A DNA stretch of 64,000 nt from Lactifluus volemus (taxonomy: Eukaryota; Basidiomycota; Agaricomycetes; Russulales; Russulaceae): positions 496,001 to 560,000 of the forward strand of contig WTXI01000006.1 in the NCBI GenBank assembly GCA_022376515.1, read 5' to 3'. The notes beneath the pieces were generated by a model that was not told the origin of the DNA, made no database searches, and saw only the letters and a program-made list of their open reading frames with translations. The translations under genes and the position numbers were made by a program. Of the stretch, positions 61,101 through 64,000 are shown one piece after another. Within the stretch, counting starts at the first letter, position 1. Every line of letters begins with the position of its first letter.

Positions 61101-61260
61101 ACGGCCTACCAGCCCTGTGCCAGTGCAACCTTCTCTGCAGACTACCCATGAATACCCTCAGGAGAGCAAAGATCTGCAGCAGATTACGGTTGCACCCATG
61201 GATTCCGCGAATGCCGTGCACACGCACCACGTCAACACCGCAGTAGCGGTCGTCTCGTGA
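58130..61260 (+). CDS. Histone-fold protein with long disordered tail
   Basis: Function unknown. Exon 1 is MATTTSSKS (58130), spliced to NPFYISARSAETILSDFRPL, then a helical segment DALIFLNLFLDDILANVI and GKDALLEAEMELRAYWQR. After LMRLKCEAYSTLND comes VIVAPAALYLTAILEHILSS, GRVATRD and THDLFVALCEDDAIYPVFR. This pattern resembles the H2A-type histone fold (alpha2 AAxYLxAxLE, then the L2 and alpha3 region with DxxLxxxxxxDxxL). Downstream are QEFDNLMRSGDTMKVSLTPDR, SRLQRMMSKLSLSRED and a long Pro/Ser/Arg-rich region; near the end a short helical part (LSEVLALDMRSLMVHAST). The join before LMRLKCE needs one extra base near 58500. A chromatin or transcription-factor subunit is plausible but inferred. 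Confidence 0.7.
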
Positions 61261-61711
61261 TTTATTTCCTTACATAATTTACGCCACATACTTTCCTTTT
61301 TTCTTCTTTTCTTTTCTTTTCTTTTATTTTCTAAGCGTTCCCCGATTGATGCTACCCCTGATGTTGTAGTGATTTTGTCAAGTTGGAAAAAACAGCCTCG
61401 GAGCGGTTCATTTACTTACTTATATACCTATATCTACTTATTGCATCTGGATAAATTTTATATAGAATGATTTCCTGGATTGTACATCCTCCTGCCAGTG
61501 ACAAAGCATGCCATCTTAGTGATAGCTCCTTATCTTTCTTTTTTTTCTTTCGTCTTTCCCATAAACGTGCTGCGCCTTGAGCTTCTTTTGTCTAACGACC
61601 TGGACCTCGGAATCCCTCGGATAAGATAATTCGTGCCTTAATTATGTGCCAATGAAAAAAAAAAAATTCTCGTATTTGTGTAATATCAAATTCGGCTACA
61701 GATGCGCATTA
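61261..61711. other. Convergent intergenic region with (CTTTT)4 microsatellite
   Basis: About 450 bp of T-rich sequence between two convergent stops. Four CTTTT units lie at 61306-61325, and further poly-T and poly-A runs follow (about 61539-61552, 61656-61666). No gene seen. Confidence 0.5.
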
Positions 61712-63230
61712 TCAGGGATACATGTCGCGTTCATTGAGTTCCTCGTCTCGCGCCTTCAACGTGTCATAAGTCTCGAACCCGAAGCAGGCTGGGATCTGGT
61801 CCCAGATCGCCTGGCGTCCGGCGGAAACGGCAAGGATGATCTCCTCGCGACATTTACCGCACATGCGAAACCCGCACAGGTATCGCCCGTCGACCCACTC
61901 GACGTGATGCAACATATCCAACATCTGTCTGAACGTGAACAGCGGATCCCCATCGCGTCCCGCGGTGACGCCCCCGACGGCACGCAGCACGTTCAGCGTG
62001 AGAAAGTAAAACGCGTCGCGGCATGCTTGCCCGCCCGTGCAGCCCTCCGCCGGCGGACGGTCCTTCACGTGTAAATCGAGAAAGTGGGCAACGGAGAGCT
62101 GTAGCGTCTCCCGTCCGCGGAATGTAAGCACCAGATCGTCGTGCGAAAGCATGACGGGCGTCGAATCCTGCACTGCCATCGGCGACGTGAAACGCGACAA
62201 GGGACGCGGGTAAGGACCGGACGGCAAGTAGTTTGCGGGAGCGATCTGGGTGGTGGCGGACGATTGGGAGGGGGAGAAAGAGGAAGAGAAGGTAAATGTG
62301 GTCGTGGCCGTGGTCGCGGACGTGGGGCTATCGTATTCGCCCGGGACCTTGAGGACGAGGTGCGGAAGGGGCTCGGTTCCAGCTGCGGTCTTGGAGGTCG
62401 CGTAACGGGCGAGGTCATAAAACGCGGCGGGGAGAATGGAGCCAATGTTAAGTTCGCGAGCAAGGTTGATGACATGAATCGGCGAGGGGATAGTCTGGCG
62501 CGGGTCGTAGTGACCACCCGGGTCAAGTACCATCTGTTCCCGCCGATCCCACTCTGAGAGGGTCGTGGGGAAGTAGGTTTGGAGGCGCTCCAGACATTGT
62601 TTCCGCGGAATACAGATGAAGTACTTGCAGGAAAGACGGAGCACCGAAGCAAGATATGGAAAGTCCCGGACGAATGGCTCGCGGAAGTATCTGTGCATAC
62701 GTGGACGCGGGTACAATCATTAGTCGGAAAAACCTTGGAAGGAAGTGGAACAGTTTATCGCACAGCCCGTCGTATAAAGCCCTCAGAAGATGATATACGT
62801 CTGTCGGCGAGTCGCAGAGTCTGATGGTGCAGTCGGTGTTCTCAGGCTGAGGTATTGACAACATCGTCCGAAAAATGTCTGCATGACGTTCTAGTTGGCC
62901 ACGATGGACTTTGAACGCGAATGACCCAGCAGAAAGGACAACATTTCCATCGGAGAACCAGAAATCCTGACACACATGATATGGGAAGTCAGAGGGGTAT
63001 AACAGCGCTGCTCGAATCGGTCTGTATGAAGTCCTGAGGTGGACAATGATAAATTTTGCGTCATAATACTTGTTGCTATATAATGCAAGGAGAGCGAAAG
63101 AGAGGTGCACAATCGTCGAAGAAATGCAAAGGCCACTGCAAGAAATATATAGATGTTTGTCATGCTGTGAGGCTGACATGGATGACTCCAAGGAAAAGTC
63201 CAGGCTTGGACTGTATGACGATGGCATCAT
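61712..63230 (-). CDS. BTB/POZ domain protein
   Basis: BTB domains mediate dimerisation and often link to cullin-3 ligases. The domain starts at an exon reading DFWFSDGNVVLSAGSFAFKV, then HRGQLERHADIFRTMLSIP, CDSPTDVYHLLRALYDG|(L)YFREPF and a LRLSCKYF helix. The C-terminal exon continues LERLQTYFPTTLSEW, VINLARELNIGSILPAAFYD, a Ser/Thr-rich insert, CRDAFYFLTLNVLRAV and LCGFRMCGKCREEI, and ends LNERDMYP. Agaricomycetes carry many such BTB proteins with this C-terminal architecture; roles are unknown. The intron CT|GTGCG...CACAG joins in frame. The first exon is uncertain; 63230 is the furthest in-frame ATG and may lie beyond an unseen intron. Confidence 0.8.
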
Positions 63231-63497
63231 CTCTAACCTTCAGACTACTCGGCTAGATGCTGTTATCCCATGCTATCTTAGTGAGACGCGATATTCACAC
63301 ACGGAACTTGCACAGCACTTCGAAGCTTTTCTGCAGAGACACGCTTAGTAAGTGGCATGCCCTTCCCAAAGTCACACATCCAAGAGGAGTACATGTAATC
63401 GGTTGCTACTTGACAGGGATATACGCTCAGGGTCTGGGAATAGAAACTGAGTGGTCGCCACAAGTGTGGCGTGCATCGGCCCAGTCCAGAAAACAGT

Positions 63498-64000
63498 CTA
63501 CCTAGTCTTGCAAAAATCCCCGGCTAGGTTGTTCGCATCATCGCCGTCAATAGAGCGATTCACAGGCGTGCAAGGCAGCGAGAATAATCGTGGAGTGAGG
63601 CTAGCATCCGAGTTTAGACCAAGATCAAAGCTGAAGGGGGTACGCCAGCGGCCAGATTGTGCACATTTTCTTGCTTGTTCAAGAATTGTCCTATAAAGCA
63701 AATCATTGAATCCGATGCACTGCAAACCGACGCATGCAATCTTGAGAGCGCCTGCCGTATACAGTTGAGTTGTTTCGTAGATTGTCTGAGGTGACACGTT
63801 TTTGCGTCCGGCTAAGGTCTCTTTGATGAGGGTCTGCGTTGTCTATCGACGGCACATCATTGAAATGCGGCGACGGAAAGGGAGGAAATCACGATGACTC
63901 ACCTCAGTCGAGAGTTGCTCGAATTCTTTTGTAGTCAGGTCATCGAGCCTGACTGCCTTGTAGACGCCAGCATAGTACCACTTGCCATCCTTGTTGTAGA
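63498..64000 (-). CDS. C-terminal part of a DUF6697-like protein (runs off the window)
   Basis: The right-edge exon, read on the minus strand from the window end, encodes NKDGKWYYAGVYKAVRLDDL and TTKEFEQLSTE. A GT-AG intron then joins to TLIKETLAGRKNVSPQTIYE and TTQLYTAGALKIACVGLQC. This block matches what I know as DUF6697, a basidiomycete domain of unknown function. After VGLQCIGFNDLLY the frame stays open through EQARKCAQSGRWRTPF to a stop at 63498. The N terminus is beyond 64000. No catalytic residues can be assigned. Confidence 0.7.

Noticed and set aside
1..64000. Mobile elements, CRISPR arrays, secondary-metabolite cluster
   Set aside because: No transposase, reverse transcriptase or integrase motifs, no regular spaced repeats, and no PKS, NRPS or terpene synthase signatures were seen on either strand.

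Overview
The window is nuclear DNA of a filamentous basidiomycete, most likely an agaricomycete. Genes are dense, on both strands, and cut by many short introns (about 45-65 bp, mostly GT-AG). They include lineage-typical families: a WW-like membrane protein family, a DUF6697-like protein, proteophosphoglycan-like YPxF(D/E)IYP repeats, a BTB protein and a myosin-motor chitin synthase. I see no operons, CRISPR arrays, intact mobile elements, rRNA genes or convincing tRNA genes.

Layout. 1-987: 3' part of a YPxF-repeat gene. 1819-7748 (minus strand, head to tail): Gemin2/SIP1, the CAAX protease Rce1, a WW-like multi-pass membrane protein and a low-complexity protein. 8635-18317 (plus): coatomer beta' (COPB2/Sec27) and a large chitin synthase with myosin-like, cytochrome b5-like, GT2 and DEK_C regions. 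18318-24882: gene-poor, with a decayed phosphatidylserine decarboxylase copy, a low-complexity coiled-coil gene and an ~80-bp imperfect repeat. 24883-41312: a membrane-anchored disordered protein, the ribosome-biogenesis ABC-F ATPase Arb1, two paralogous coiled-coil genes (29560 and 38993), a cysteine-motif protein, the PP4 catalytic subunit and an Nrg1-like C2H2 factor. 42198-54085: a housekeeping block of NUP98, RNA polymerase I subunit RPA2, acyl-protein thioesterase, Trm10 and NDUFAF5. 54211-64000: a Q-rich zinc-finger gene, a histone-fold protein with a long disordered tail, a BTB protein and the end of a DUF6697-like gene.

The genes serve basic cell functions: snRNP assembly, prenyl-protein processing, COPI transport, wall synthesis, ribosome and rRNA production, nuclear transport, tRNA methylation, complex I assembly and protein depalmitoylation. 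They form no pathway cluster. Several pairs are divergent with 125-330 bp between start codons, and one convergent pair has only 6 bp between stops.

The most striking sequence-level signal is a set of single-base frame breaks inside strongly conserved proteins (Gemin2, COPB2, chitin synthase, PP4, NUP98, RPA2 twice, Trm10). Every one is explained by one missing base, often in a short homopolymer. This points to deletion errors in the assembly rather than loss of so many essential genes. Exon joins below were worked out by eye from splice signals and reading frame.
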